A stretch of 64,000 bases of DNA from Carboxylicivirga longa (GTDB lineage Bacteria > Bacteroidota > Bacteroidia > Bacteroidales > Marinilabiliaceae). Under the pieces are notes generated by a model. That model had not been told where the DNA came from, did not search any database, and saw only the letters and a list, made by a program, of their open reading frames with translations. Made by a program: the position numbers and the translations under genes. Location of the stretch: positions 124,001-188,000 of the forward strand of contig NZ_JBNGOZ010000002.1 of assembly GCF_050589825.1 (NCBI RefSeq). The letters are read 5' to 3'. Positions 25,042 through 34,268 of the stretch are shown piece after piece. The first letter of the stretch is position 1, and the number at the start of each line of letters is the position of its first letter.

Positions 25042-26811
25042 ATGAATCGAAAATCGCTCTTCCGACAGTTTTTAGTTTGGCGCCTGCGCCATGTCAGCAA
25101 CCGTCAGTTTATGATGATACTAAGTATTTTAGTAGGCATCGGCGCGGGCTTGGCGGCAGTTATCATCAAAAATTCGGTTCATTTCATCAGCGAGCTGGTT
25201 CATCAGTTTACCTTAAACAGTAAGGGTTATTTTTACCTAATTACCCCATCCATCGGCATTATGCTTTCCGTATTATTTATTAAATATGTGATTAAGCGAC
25301 CGGTACGCCATGGTATTCCCAATGTACTTTACGCCATCTCCAAGAATCAGGGGCAGATGAACCCTCACAATATGTTCTCATCGATCATCACCAGTGCCCT
25401 GACGGTCGGTTTTGGTGGCAGTGTGGGTTTGGAGGGTCCTACGGTATCCACCGGAGCAGCCATCGGAAGTAATGTAGGGCAGTTATTCCGACTTAACTAC
25501 CGGCAAATAAAGCTACTGCTGGGCTGTGCCTGCGCCGGTGCCATGGCAGCCATTTTTAAAGCTCCCATTGCTGCCATCGTATTTGCCCTGGAAGTCATTA
25601 TGCTGGATCTGACGCTGGCCTCGCTGGTACCCATTCTCATGGCTTCCATATCGGCGGTTGTCACCTCCTACCTATTTATGGGGCAGGAAGTGGTATACCC
25701 TTTCGATGTGACCCAGACCTATGAGCTGCAGGATCTTACCTATTATGTATTACTGGGTATTATTGCGGGTTTTGTTGCCACGTATTTCACACGTGTATAC
25801 ATACTCATCGAACAATGGTTTGAGAAATTCACAAAGAGCCGGGTGAAGCTGCTGGTGGGCGGTCTGCTCCTGGGGATCATACTCTTCTTCTTCCCTTCCT
25901 TGTATGGCGAGGGATACGACTATATTAACCAGGCACTGGCAGGTAATGCAAGCCATGTTTTTGATGGATCATTATTGGCACCCTTAACCGATAACTATGT
26001 GGCCATGATATCCATCCTTAGCGTCATCATCTTGCTGAAGGTAGTAGCCGCCTCACTCACCTTTGGCAGCGGTGGTGTAGGCGGTATCTTTGCTCCCACA
26101 CTCTTTATGGGTGCCAATACGGGCTTACTCTTTGCCTCCATCATCAATAAACTAGGTATCCATCAGCTACACACGCCTAACTTTGCTCTTATTGGCATGG
26201 CCGGACTTATTGCCGGAGTATTACAAGCACCCTTAACGGGTATTTTCCTCATTGCCGATCTGTCGGGAGGATATGAAATGTTTCTGCCCCTCATGATTAC
26301 GGCCACAGCCTCTTTTGCCACTACCAAAACCTTCGAGAAACACTCGGTATACACCCATCAGCTGGCCAGGCGTCGCGAGTTGATAACCCACGATAAGGAT
26401 CATGCTGTGCTAACAATGATGGAGGTAAAAAACCTGATAGAAACAGACTTTGCTATGATTAAGCCGGATGCCACCCTGGGGGATCTGGTGAAGGTCATTT
26501 CAGAGGCACACCGTAACCTCTTTCCGGTGGTGGATGGTGAGGGACAATTACATGGCATGATAAAGATGGATGACATTCGAAAAATCATCTTTAAGCCTGA
26601 GCTTTACAAAACTACCCTGGTAAAGGATCTGATGTATATGCCTGAATACTACATTAGTCCCGATGACACCATGGAAGATCTGGTGGAGATGTTCCGCAAA
26701 TCGAGCCGTTTTAATATTGCGGTGATCGACAAGGGCAAATACCTCGGCTTTATTTCACGTGCCAATGCATTTACCGCTTATCGTAATCAGTTGAAGATGT
26801 TCTCAGCCTAA
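25042..26811 (+). CDS. CLC chloride channel/exchanger with CBS domains (paralogue 1)
   Basis: A 589-residue CLC protein. It shows RHGIPNV, GGSVGLEGPTV (gating glutamate of the GxEGP motif retained) and GGIFAPTLFMG (GxFxP). The C-terminal 150 residues form two CBS domains, one with GQLHGMIKMDDI. The glutamate and GIP motif suggest a Cl-/H+ exchanger. The ATG at 25042 is preferred over an upstream TTG. It is paralogous to the gene at 29001 and separated from it by dus and the NUMOD4 gene. Confidence 0.92.
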   Translation: MNRKSLFRQFLVWRLRHVSNRQFMMILSILVGIGAGLAAVIIKNSVHFISELVHQFTLNSKGYFYLITPSIGIMLSVLFIKYVIKRPVRHGIPNVLYAISKNQGQMNPHNMFSSIITSALTVGFGGSVGLEGPTVSTGAAIGSNVGQLFRLNYRQIKLLLGCACAGAMAAIFKAPIAAIVFALEVIMLDLTLASLVPILMASISAVVTSYLFMGQEVVYPFDVTQTYELQDLTYYVLLGIIAGFVATYFTRVYILIEQWFEKFTKSRVKLLVGGLLLGIILFFFPSLYGEGYDYINQALAGNASHVFDGSLLAPLTDNYVAMISILSVIILLKVVAASLTFGSGGVGGIFAPTLFMGANTGLLFASIINKLGIHQLHTPNFALIGMAGLIAGVLQAPLTGIFLIADLSGGYEMFLPLMITATASFATTKTFEKHSVYTHQLARRRELITHDKDHAVLTMMEVKNLIETDFAMIKPDATLGDLVKVISEAHRNLFPVVDGEGQLHGMIKMDDIRKIIFKPELYKTTLVKDLMYMPEYYISPDDTMEDLVEMFRKSSRFNIAVIDKGKYLGFISRANAFTAYRNQLKMFSA

Positions 26812-26845
26812 GCTAAACAAAAGAGAGAAGCCTATTAACACATGA

Positions 26846-27895
26846 CTATTCGCCATCAGCCTCACTTGCCTGACGGCGGCGTTCCTGTTCCTTCAGAAAA
26901 TCGTTGAGTATCTGCTCCACTTCATCAAAACCGTTGGTCTCCATTAGCTGAGCACGCAACTGTACCGCTCCAGGAAAACTATTGGTGTAGATTTTGAAGA
27001 AACGCTTGAGAATGGCCCAGGGCTTTTGTCCTTCCCATGTTTGCGCATAAAGACCGGCGTGCAGACGCAAGGCTGCGATGCGCTCTTCCATCTTTGGCAT
27101 ATAATCCGGATTATAAAACCAAGGATTATGAAAAATACCGCGACCCACCATCACACCATCCACTCCATAATCCTGCACTTTCTCCTCCGACTGAGCAATT
27201 GACATCACGTCGCCGTTACCCAGTAATTTTATGGACGGATTAATTTGATTACGTAGCTGAACGGCTTTACCAATCTCATTCCAATCGGCCTCTCCCTCCG
27301 ACATCATCTTCTGGATACGACCATGCACAATCAACGCGTCGGCTTCGGAATGCAACAGCGTACTAATCCACGGCTCTGTCACCACTGACTTAAAACCTAC
27401 ACGTGTTTTCACACTCAGCGGTAAATCGCTGGCTTCATGCACCGCCGTAATAATTTCACGCGCCAGCTCAGGGGTATTTATCAAGGCCGAGCAGGCGCCC
27501 TTCTTAATAATGTTTTTCATGGGGCAGCCCATATTCACATCAATACCATCAAATTCGGTTTCTTCAGAAATGTATTTGGCAGTCTTATAAAATTTCTCAG
27601 GATCAGTACCCCAAATCTGGGCCACCAGTTTAACCCCTGTTTTGCGTGCCAGCGCTAACTCACTATCGTTAATATTAAAACGATGCACCACTTTATCTTT
27701 CCCCACCGGATGACAAAACCCATCGGTAGATAAGAACTCACTAAACAACAAATTTAAGTGTCCTGGTTGGGCCAGGCGCATCACCACCTCGCGGAAAACA
27801 GTATCGGTTACGTCTTCCATGGGTGCCAATGCCCAGAATGGCTTTTCTTGTGTTTTCCAGTAATTTTCTTTGTTGGTTATTACCTTATCCCCCAT
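26846..27895 (-). CDS. tRNA-dihydrouridine synthase
   Basis: A 349-residue flavoprotein that reduces uridines in the tRNA D-loop. ALAPMEDVTDTVFREVV is the TIM-barrel opening, and DVNMGCPMKNIIKKGACSALI contains the catalytic cysteine (GCP). SVKTRVGF, VHGRIQKMMSEGEADW and GVMVGRGIFHNPW complete the FMN and phosphate sites. The C-terminal helical domain recognises tRNA. Convergent with the CLC gene, with a short gap. Confidence 0.92.
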   Translation of the reverse strand: MGDKVITNKENYWKTQEKPFWALAPMEDVTDTVFREVVMRLAQPGHLNLLFSEFLSTDGFCHPVGKDKVVHRFNINDSELALARKTGVKLVAQIWGTDPEKFYKTAKYISEETEFDGIDVNMGCPMKNIIKKGACSALINTPELAREIITAVHEASDLPLSVKTRVGFKSVVTEPWISTLLHSEADALIVHGRIQKMMSEGEADWNEIGKAVQLRNQINPSIKLLGNGDVMSIAQSEEKVQDYGVDGVMVGRGIFHNPWFYNPDYMPKMEERIAALRLHAGLYAQTWEGQKPWAILKRFFKIYTNSFPGAVQLRAQLMETNGFDEVEQILNDFLKEQERRRQASEADGE

Positions 27896-27972
27896 TGTTG
27901 TAATTCTTTATTCTATAAAAAAATAACTTACTTGCGTATACCTTCCGGCCTGATTACAAGATCATAAAACCG

Positions 27973-27980
27973 CAAAGATA
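27973..27980 (-). promoter_or_regulatory. -7 box of the dus gene
   Basis: Minus-strand TATCTTTG fits TAnnTTTG, giving a leader of about 70 bases before the ATG at 27895. Confidence 0.55.
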
Positions 27981-28168
27981 TTAAATTAGTGAACTCTGCC
28001 CGAAAGCAACGCCTTATCTATAGCAATATAAAAACGTAAGCTACAAACAAAACACCCGCACTTATACCCCTATTATACAAGCGAGTAAACACAAACAACT
28101 CCGTTCATGCAAACGACAGCCTACTGAGTTATTAACTTTTTTTAACAATATACAATTGCAGGTTCCTC

Positions 28169-28199
28169 TTGATATGCCTCCTTAAATTCTCTAATTTTG
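28169..28199 (+). promoter_or_regulatory. Promoter of the NUMOD4 gene
   Basis: TTG (28169-28171) and TAATTTTG (28192-28199) are 20 bases apart, the textbook Bacteroidota arrangement. It gives a leader of roughly 100 bases before the ATG at 28306. Confidence 0.7.
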
Positions 28200-28305
28200 C
28201 TATTACCTATTAACAGTTAGTTAAACTCCCTAAGTAAGCTCAAATAACATCCATAACAGCATTTACGGCATGCGCTTACAATCGGATGGCATCAAACCCA
28301 TGGTA

Positions 28306-28869
28306 ATGGAAGCAAAAATAAAGGAACGCAAGCTACGAAAGATCGATGATGAACAGTGGAAAGAGCTAACATTCACCGATAAGAAATACGAAATAAGCAA
28401 CTATGGTCGCATCAAAAGTTATTGCTACGATAAGGAGAATGGTCGTATCGTAAAGCTGGGTAATATTAAAGGATTCTTTAACGTGAGTCTGCGCGTTAAC
28501 GGCCAGAAAAAATCTTTTTTAGTACACAAACTAACCGCTGAGTATTTTGTTGATAAAACCGCAGATGATCAGGATGTGGTTATTCACCTGGATTGGAACA
28601 AGCAAAACAACTACTACACCAACCTGCAGTGGGTAACCAAGGCCGAGAGCTACAAGCGCATGCACAAGGTATTGCAGGAGGCACGCCGAAAAGCCGGCAA
28701 AGTGGTTACCAGTTCCAAGCTGAACGCCAATGATGTGGCGGCCATTAAAGGGATGCTCGAAAAGGGAGTGAAACAAAACCTTATTGCCAAAATGTTTTGT
28801 GTGAGCGAGATGCAGATAAGCCGCATTGCCCGTAAGGAAAACTGGCCCGAAGTAGAGCCACGCTTATAA
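28306..28869 (+). CDS. NUMOD4/HNH-like protein with C-terminal helix-turn-helix
   Basis: A 187-residue protein. The first third (EQWKELTFTDKKYEISNYG) matches NUMOD4, a DNA-binding motif of homing endonucleases. The middle resembles an HNH fold: VHKLTAEYF, VIHLDWNKQNNYYTNLQW. The C-terminal 60 residues (SKLNANDVAAIKGMLEKG, then LIAKMFCVSEMQISRIA) form a likely resolvase-type helix-turn-helix. It is not inside another gene or an intron. I infer a DNA-binding or nicking protein, perhaps domesticated. The ATG at 28306 follows a good promoter; an upstream frame to 28270 is less likely. Confidence 0.75.
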   Translation: MEAKIKERKLRKIDDEQWKELTFTDKKYEISNYGRIKSYCYDKENGRIVKLGNIKGFFNVSLRVNGQKKSFLVHKLTAEYFVDKTADDQDVVIHLDWNKQNNYYTNLQWVTKAESYKRMHKVLQEARRKAGKVVTSSKLNANDVAAIKGMLEKGVKQNLIAKMFCVSEMQISRIARKENWPEVEPRL

Positions 28870-28984
28870 AAGGAGAGATTTTATTTTAATTAACATAGAA
28901 ATAATCTTTATAGCACAAATCTCTTCCCTCGTCTTAAGATTCGTTAAAAACAAGTGCCTACCGGTAATCCTCCTTTATTTGTAT

Positions 28985-28992
28985 TACTTTTG
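28985..28992 (+). promoter_or_regulatory. -7 box of CLC paralogue 2
   Basis: TACTTTTG fits TAnnTTTG and ends only eight bases before the ATG at 29001, so the mRNA would have almost no leader. Confidence 0.5.
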
Positions 28993-29000
28993 TTTTCGCT

Positions 29001-30779
29001 ATGAACAATTTCAATCGGATAATCGGAAAACTTCTTATTTGGCGTGTAAAATATATTAGCCAAAAACATTTTATTCTTTTGCTTAGCCTCATGGTAGGTG
29101 TCTTCAGTGGTCTTGCGGCCGTCATTCTCAAGAATACCATTCACTTAACCCACCATTGGCTCACTGAAAACTTCTCGCTGGAAAATACCAATTATCTTTA
29201 TCTGGCCTACCCCATGATTGGTATCCTGATAACCGTAGTAATCATACGCTTTTTCATTAAGGACAGTCTGGGTCATGGAGTGAGCAAAATATTATATGCC
29301 ATCTCCAAACGGGGCGGTCATATTAAATCACATAATAATTATTCTTCGATACTTACCAGCACTTTCACCATAGGCTTTGGTGGCTCGGTAGGTGCTGAGG
29401 CTCCCATCGTGCTCACAGGTGCTTCCATCGGGTCATCATTAGGGCGCCTATTTCGCATGAATACCAAAATCATTATTTTACTGATGGGCTGTGGCGCGGC
29501 AGGTGCCATCGCCGGAATTTTTAAAGCACCCATCGCTGGCCTGGTATTCACACTGGAAGTATTGATGCTGGACCTTACCATGGCTTCGCTTATTCCACTG
29601 CTTATATCGGCCATCACAGCCTCCACCATTGCCTACTTTTTCCTGGGCAAGGGAGCTGAGTTTGCCTTCACCCTTGAAGCCCCCTTCCTACTCAATAATA
29701 TTCCCTACTACCTTCTCCTGGGTATTATTGCCGGTTTTATTTCGCTTTACTTTACACGGGGCGTTATGAATATCGAAAATCAATTTGGAAAACTAAAAAA
29801 TCCCTACGCTAAATGGATCGTTGGCGGCCTGTCGCTGAGTCTGCTCATCTTCCTGTTTCCACCCCTTTATGGCGAAGGTTATCAGACCATTATAGACCTG
29901 TTGAATGGCAATAGCCAGGCCGTAATGGGCGAGAGCTTCTTCTATGGCTGGCACGAGAATGCCTGGGCGCTCATCACTTTTTTGGTACTACTCATTGTGT
30001 TTAAAGTATTTGCCACGGCAGCCACAACCGGTAGCGGCGGTATTGGCGGCATTTTTGCTCCTACCCTGTTTATGGGCGGAGTAACAGGCTACGTCTTTGC
30101 CAAAATAATTAACACATTAGGCATTACCGATCTGCCCTCATCGCATTTTTCACTGGTGGGCATGGCCGGCATGATGGCCGGTGTGATGCATGCACCTCTC
30201 ACCGCCATTTTCCTCATTGCAGAAATCACCAATGGCTACGGCCTGTTTATTCCACTGATGATTACGGCAACGATTGCCTATTTAACCATTAAATATTTCG
30301 AATCTCACTCGCTCTACACCAAGCGACTGGCCCAAAAGGGAGAACTGATTACCCACCACAAGGACAAGGCCGTGCTAACGCTTATGCGTCTTGAAAAAGT
30401 GCTTGAGACTGATTTTAAATGCATTTATCCGGAGATGACCCTAGGAGAACTGGTAAAAACAATATCCACCTCCAAGCGTAATATTTTTCCGGTTATCAAT
30501 CATCGCAACGAATTGCGCGGCATTGTTTTACTGGATGATATCCGGGAAATCATGTTTAACCACGAGCTCTATCAGGAGACGCGTGTGGAGGAGCTGATGT
30601 CGATACCGCCGGCCATGATTGAGATCAATGAAAATATGGATCAGGTGATGCGTAAATTTGAGGAAACAAGCGCTTGGAACCTGCCGGTGGTTGAAGATGG
30701 CAAATACCTGGGTTTTGTGTCTAAATCAAAAATATTCTCCGTCTATCGCAGGGTATTGATTCACTATTCGGACGACTAA
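29001..30779 (+). CDS. CLC chloride channel/exchanger with CBS domains (paralogue 2)
   Basis: A 592-residue CLC protein clearly paralogous to the one at 25042 along its length, including two CBS domains at the C-terminus. The ion-path motifs differ: GLEGP is replaced by GAEAP (glutamate kept, glycine and neighbour changed), and HGIPN by HGVSK. GGIFAPTLFMG is retained. The changes near the anion site may alter ion choice or coupling. The predicted transcript start sits almost at the ATG. Confidence 0.92.
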   Translation: MNNFNRIIGKLLIWRVKYISQKHFILLLSLMVGVFSGLAAVILKNTIHLTHHWLTENFSLENTNYLYLAYPMIGILITVVIIRFFIKDSLGHGVSKILYAISKRGGHIKSHNNYSSILTSTFTIGFGGSVGAEAPIVLTGASIGSSLGRLFRMNTKIIILLMGCGAAGAIAGIFKAPIAGLVFTLEVLMLDLTMASLIPLLISAITASTIAYFFLGKGAEFAFTLEAPFLLNNIPYYLLLGIIAGFISLYFTRGVMNIENQFGKLKNPYAKWIVGGLSLSLLIFLFPPLYGEGYQTIIDLLNGNSQAVMGESFFYGWHENAWALITFLVLLIVFKVFATAATTGSGGIGGIFAPTLFMGGVTGYVFAKIINTLGITDLPSSHFSLVGMAGMMAGVMHAPLTAIFLIAEITNGYGLFIPLMITATIAYLTIKYFESHSLYTKRLAQKGELITHHKDKAVLTLMRLEKVLETDFKCIYPEMTLGELVKTISTSKRNIFPVINHRNELRGIVLLDDIREIMFNHELYQETRVEELMSIPPAMIEINENMDQVMRKFEETSAWNLPVVEDGKYLGFVSKSKIFSVYRRVLIHYSDD

Positions 30780-31058
30780 ACAGAACATGAATAATATCAA
30801 ATCTGCCTTATGTCATTTTTGCATCTCCTGAAAAGTTATAAACTGCATTGTTTTTTTTATCGGGCAGTTCACTTAAATTTGTGAACCCTGACAGAAAAAC
30901 AAGCTATTGCATCGCTTGGTGCAACAAAGCCGGCAGACTCGTAACGGCGGGCATGCTTATTGAAAATGCATTTAATAAATATTCATAATTAGTCGGCGCC
31001 AGATATACCTGACTAACAAAAGACTCTGACGCCTCCGAACGAATCAAATATCTATAAA
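30780..31058. other. glyA upstream region
   Basis: About 280 bases. A -7 box TAAATTTG lies at 30874-30881, giving a leader of roughly 170 bases. The leader can form GGCG/CGCC-type pairing around 30994-31034. I could match it to no riboswitch family. Confidence 0.4.
30874..30881 (+). promoter_or_regulatory. -7 box of glyA
   Basis: TAAATTTG fits TAnnTTTG; a TTG lies 23 bases upstream (30848-30850), slightly beyond the usual spacing. Confidence 0.55.
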
Positions 31059-32339
31059 ATGAAAAGAGATACAGTAATTTTCGACCTCATTGAGAAGGAA
31101 TACGCTCGTCAGAAAGAGGGTATTGAGCTCATTGCTTCAGAAAACTTTGTTAGCGAGCAGGTAATGGAAGCCCAAGGCTCCTGCTTGACCAATAAATATG
31201 CCGAAGGGTATCCGGGCAAGCGCTACTACGGTGGTTGTCAGGTGGTAGACCAGACTGAGCAGCTGGCCATCGACCGTGCGTGCGAACTATTTGGTGCCAA
31301 GTATGCCAATGTACAGCCCCACTCAGGTGCTCAGGCCAACGCTGCCGTATTCTTCGCTGTTCTTAAGCCGGGCGATACTTTTATGGGGCTCGATCTGGCT
31401 CATGGTGGTCACTTAACACACGGTTCGCCGGTTAACTTCTCGGGTGTTACTTACAACCCGGTTTGTTATCATGTGAAAGAAGATACCGGCCTGGTAGATT
31501 ACGACGAGATGGAAGCCATTGCCCGTGAGCACAAGCCTAAAATGATTATTGCCGGTGCATCGGCTTACTCGCGCGAGTGGGATTATGCCCGCATGCGCCG
31601 CCTGGCTGATGAGGTTGGTGCCTTGCTGCTTTGCGACATGGCTCACCCCGCCGGTTTAATTGCCAAAGGTCGCTTAAACAATCCAATTGAGCACTGCCAC
31701 ATCGTAACTACTACTACGCATAAAACATTGCGCGGACCCCGCGGTGGTATGATTCTGATGGGTAAAGATTACGAAAACCCATTTGGTTACAAAACACCAA
31801 AAGGTGAAACCAAGATGATGAGTGCCGTACTGGATTTTGCCGTATTCCCAGGCCAGCAAGGCGGACCACTGGAGCACGTAATTGCCGCTAAGGCTGTGGC
31901 TTTTGGCGAGGCCCTTTCGGATGATTTTGCCGTGTATGTTGACCAGGTACGTTCAAACGCTCAGGCCATGGCCGATGAGTTTGTGAAGCTGGGCTATAAA
32001 ATCATCTCTGGCGGAACCGACAACCACTTAATGCTGATTGACCTGCGTACTAAATTCCCTGATATATCGGGTAAGAAAGTAGAAAACACCTTAGTGAAAG
32101 CCGATATTACCATTAACAAAAACATGGTGCCTTTTGATACCCGTTCGCCATTCTCAACCTCTGGTTTCCGTGTAGGTACGTCTGCAGTTACATCACGTGG
32201 TTTGAAGGAGGATGATATGCGCACCATCGTTGGTTTGATTGATGAAGTAATTTCGAACATCGACAACGAAACGGCCATTGCCGAAACACGCAAAAAAGTA
32301 AATGCACTGATGGCTGACAAGCCAATGTTTGCATGGTAA
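31059..32339 (+). CDS. glyA: Serine hydroxymethyltransferase
   Basis: A 426-residue PLP enzyme that interconverts serine and glycine with tetrahydrofolate and so supplies one-carbon units. ELIASENFVSEQVMEAQGS is the family opening, YGGCQVVDQTE and HSGAQAN are substrate/PLP contacts, and VTTTTHKTLRGPRGG carries the PLP lysine. Length and motifs are intact. It has its own promoter with a long leader and ends at a strong terminator. Confidence 0.97.
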   Translation: MKRDTVIFDLIEKEYARQKEGIELIASENFVSEQVMEAQGSCLTNKYAEGYPGKRYYGGCQVVDQTEQLAIDRACELFGAKYANVQPHSGAQANAAVFFAVLKPGDTFMGLDLAHGGHLTHGSPVNFSGVTYNPVCYHVKEDTGLVDYDEMEAIAREHKPKMIIAGASAYSREWDYARMRRLADEVGALLLCDMAHPAGLIAKGRLNNPIEHCHIVTTTTHKTLRGPRGGMILMGKDYENPFGYKTPKGETKMMSAVLDFAVFPGQQGGPLEHVIAAKAVAFGEALSDDFAVYVDQVRSNAQAMADEFVKLGYKIISGGTDNHLMLIDLRTKFPDISGKKVENTLVKADITINKNMVPFDTRSPFSTSGFRVGTSAVTSRGLKEDDMRTIVGLIDEVISNIDNETAIAETRKKVNALMADKPMFAW

Positions 32340-32390
32340 GTTAAAGCTACCAGCTGTTAGATCGCTTCGCTTTTAGCTGCCAGCGATTTA
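32340..32390. repeat. Degenerate AGCT/TAGC word repeat
   Basis: Words such as AGCTACCAGCTGTTAG and TTTTAGCTGCCAGCG recur directly after glyA, in the style of the repeats near 17.3 and 18.4 kb. Confidence 0.4.
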
Positions 32391-32407
32391 CGTGACGCTT
32401 AAAATAC

Positions 32408-32440
32408 AGAGCCGCCTCCCAAATAGAAGGCGGCTCTTTT
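32408..32440 (+). terminator. Intrinsic terminator of glyA
   Basis: AGAGCCGCCT (32408-32417) pairs with AGGCGGCTCT (32428-32437), followed by a short T-run. Confidence 0.85.
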
Positions 32441-32454
32441 ATTTACAGGGATAC

Positions 32455-32488
32455 GATCTTTATGTGCATCTGAACGAACATAAAGATC
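32455..32488. terminator. Hairpin between glyA and the tonB gene
   Basis: A perfect 11-bp stem, GATCTTTATGT (32455-32465) with ACATAAAGATC (32478-32488), lies just after the tonB stop. It has no T-run. Its ATCTTTAT/ATAAAGAT core resembles the hairpin at 10441-10485. Confidence 0.5.
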
Positions 32489-32503
32489 ACATCCTTATTA
32501 TCC

Positions 32504-33481
32504 CTAATCCAACTGAAAATGATAGGTGATGGTACCTTGCGCGTAGGCATTGGCCGATTTATCGGCATTAAACTTAGCCCGCATGGCGGCCGCCTTTGCA
32601 TTATCCACCAATTCGCGATCCTGTGTGTTTGACCCTTTCATCTCAAAGCGGGCCGATGTAACATTACCATTGCTATCTACAGTAATCTTAATCACCACAA
32701 TACCTTCTTTGTTAGAGTTATGCTGAGGTAAAGGCAAACTACCCACCAAGGAACGTCCCTTCAGATCGAAACCGTTGCCCGAATTACCCAAGCCTGAGCC
32801 GCTCCGATTTTTTGAGTTAGGATCGCCGGTTATATAGCCCTGATTACCGCTTCCGCCGGTATCGCCTTCCGAAGTACTCTCACCACTACCCTTTCCACTG
32901 AACGCGCCGGATACCCGGTTCCGCGCTTCGGCAGCCTGACGCGCTTGCTCCTCCTTACGCTTACGCTCCGCTTCTTCGCGAGCGCGCTGCTCGGCTAATT
33001 CCTTTTGGCGCTGAGCTTCCTTTTCGGCCTCTATCTGTCGCAGACGCTCTAATTCCTTTTGACGCTCCTGCTCCTTCTCCCGCTCGAGGCGTTCTTGTTC
33101 CTCACGTTTTTTGCGTTCTTCTTCCAGCCGCTCCTTTTCTTCTTTCTCCTTCTTTTTCTGCTCTGCTGATTTAATCTCCGGCGCCTCATCAAAATCCTGC
33201 GTCTTTAACTCCTCTTCCGGTTCCGGATCGGCAGTAGCCGGGGGTGGTAAAGTCTCCGCTTTGGGTGGTGGAGGCGGTGTTTTCTCCTGCTCCACTACCG
33301 GCGCCTGCGATTCTTTAGGCTCCACCTCGCCCTGGCCCAGCACCGTATCGCCAAAATTCACCAGGATGCCTTCCTCTTCCTGCGGTAACGTAGATAAGCC
33401 AAAGAAAATCAATATCAAAAGCATCCCTACATGAAAAACAGTAGTACCGATTATGCCGTATTTTTTATCCTTATCGTCCAT
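32504..33481 (-). CDS. tonB: TonB-family energy transducer
   Basis: A 325-residue protein with one N-terminal membrane helix (TTVFHVGMLLILIFFGL), a proline-rich stretch (about residues 60-90), a long charged coiled-coil of Glu/Lys/Arg repeats (about 105-185), a Gly/Ser linker and a C-terminal TonB fold (VVIKITVDSNGNVTSARFE, ending TITYHFQLD). The coiled-coil resembles TolA more than classical TonB. It carries the proton-motive energy to outer-membrane receptors. It is last in the exbB-exbD-exbD-tonB operon, one base after the second exbD. Confidence 0.9.
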   Translation of the reverse strand: MDDKDKKYGIIGTTVFHVGMLLILIFFGLSTLPQEEEGILVNFGDTVLGQGEVEPKESQAPVVEQEKTPPPPPKAETLPPPATADPEPEEELKTQDFDEAPEIKSAEQKKKEKEEKERLEEERKKREEQERLEREKEQERQKELERLRQIEAEKEAQRQKELAEQRAREEAERKRKEEQARQAAEARNRVSGAFSGKGSGESTSEGDTGGSGNQGYITGDPNSKNRSGSGLGNSGNGFDLKGRSLVGSLPLPQHNSNKEGIVVIKITVDSNGNVTSARFEMKGSNTQDRELVDNAKAAAMRAKFNADKSANAYAQGTITYHFQLD

Positions 33482-33482
33482 A

Positions 33483-33878
33483 TTATTTACCTTGGGTAGC
33501 CAGTATCAATTTATATTTGTTACGAATGGCAATGTCGCGTATTTTACCCACCACCGAAAAAGGCACTGACTCATCAACATGCAGCGCGATATAGGTATCG
33601 GGAGCAGCTTCGATAATAGCTTTTAAGCGTCGCTCAATCTTCCAGAAGGGCAATTGCTCTCCTTCCACAAAATAACGCAAATCAGCCGTTACCGATATGG
33701 TCGTATTGGGTTTGGCCGACACTTGATGATCGCTCTTGGGCAGTATCATATCGCGTACGGCCGGCGGCGTAACCAAGGTAGAGGTAATCATAAAAAATAT
33801 AAGCAGCAGAAACACGATGTCTGTCATAGACGACATGCTGAAACCGGCCTCTACCTTATTTCGTTTTTTTAATCCCAT
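33483..33878 (-). CDS. exbD: ExbD/TolR-family protein (second copy)
   Basis: A 131-residue protein with one N-terminal membrane helix, MTDIVFLLLIFFMITST, whose Asp is the proton-carrying residue of ExbD. The C-terminal periplasmic domain is short. Its ATG overlaps the stop of the first exbD by one base, so translation is coupled. The two ExbD copies may form a heteromer with ExbB. Confidence 0.92.
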   Translation of the reverse strand: MGLKKRNKVEAGFSMSSMTDIVFLLLIFFMITSTLVTPPAVRDMILPKSDHQVSAKPNTTISVTADLRYFVEGEQLPFWKIERRLKAIIEAAPDTYIALHVDESVPFSVVGKIRDIAIRNKYKLILATQGK

Positions 33879-34267
33879 TATCGGATATCTAAAATTACTT
33901 TAATTCCATTGCTTTCGGCAATATCTAGCACACGCGCCACATTGCCTGTTGAGGCATTACGATCGCTACGTAACTGTACAATGCTGTTATCATGCCGATT
34001 AAATGCCTGCAAGAGTCCCGACTCTACATCATCTACTCCATAGCGCTTACCATCCACATAAAAACGCCCTGACTGCGTTACCCTTACCTTCAGGTAATTC
34101 TCCACCAACACTTTTTTGGTGGTTTTCTTCGGGATGAGCAGCTTAATGGCGTTGGGGTGCACCATAGTTGATGTGATCATAAAAAATATCAACAACAGAA
34201 ACACGATGTCCGTCATGGACGACATGCTGAAGGCGGCGCTTATTTTTGTTCGTCGCTTTAAAGCCAT
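33878..34267 (-). CDS. exbD: ExbD/TolR-family protein (first copy)
   Basis: A 129-residue ExbD with the same helix MTDIVFLLLIFFMITST and Asp as its neighbour, but a different periplasmic domain (KKTTKKVLVENYLKVRVTQ). It ends by overlapping the second copy and begins one base after exbB. The pair of ExbD genes is common in Bacteroidota. Confidence 0.92.
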   Translation of the reverse strand: MALKRRTKISAAFSMSSMTDIVFLLLIFFMITSTMVHPNAIKLLIPKKTTKKVLVENYLKVRVTQSGRFYVDGKRYGVDDVESGLLQAFNRHDNSIVQLRSDRNASTGNVARVLDIAESNGIKVILDIR

Positions 34268-34268
34268 G

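Larger units (their letters stand above)
27896..28305. other. Divergent promoter region (dus and NUMOD4 gene)
   Basis: About 410 bases, AT-rich and without a gene. It holds a minus-strand -7 box TATCTTTG at 27973-27980 for dus and a plus-strand promoter at 28169-28199 for the NUMOD4 gene. Nothing else was recognised. Confidence 0.5.

Noticed and set aside
30882..31058. Known riboswitch in the glyA leader
   Set aside because: I could match no conserved core of THF, SAM or glycine riboswitches.
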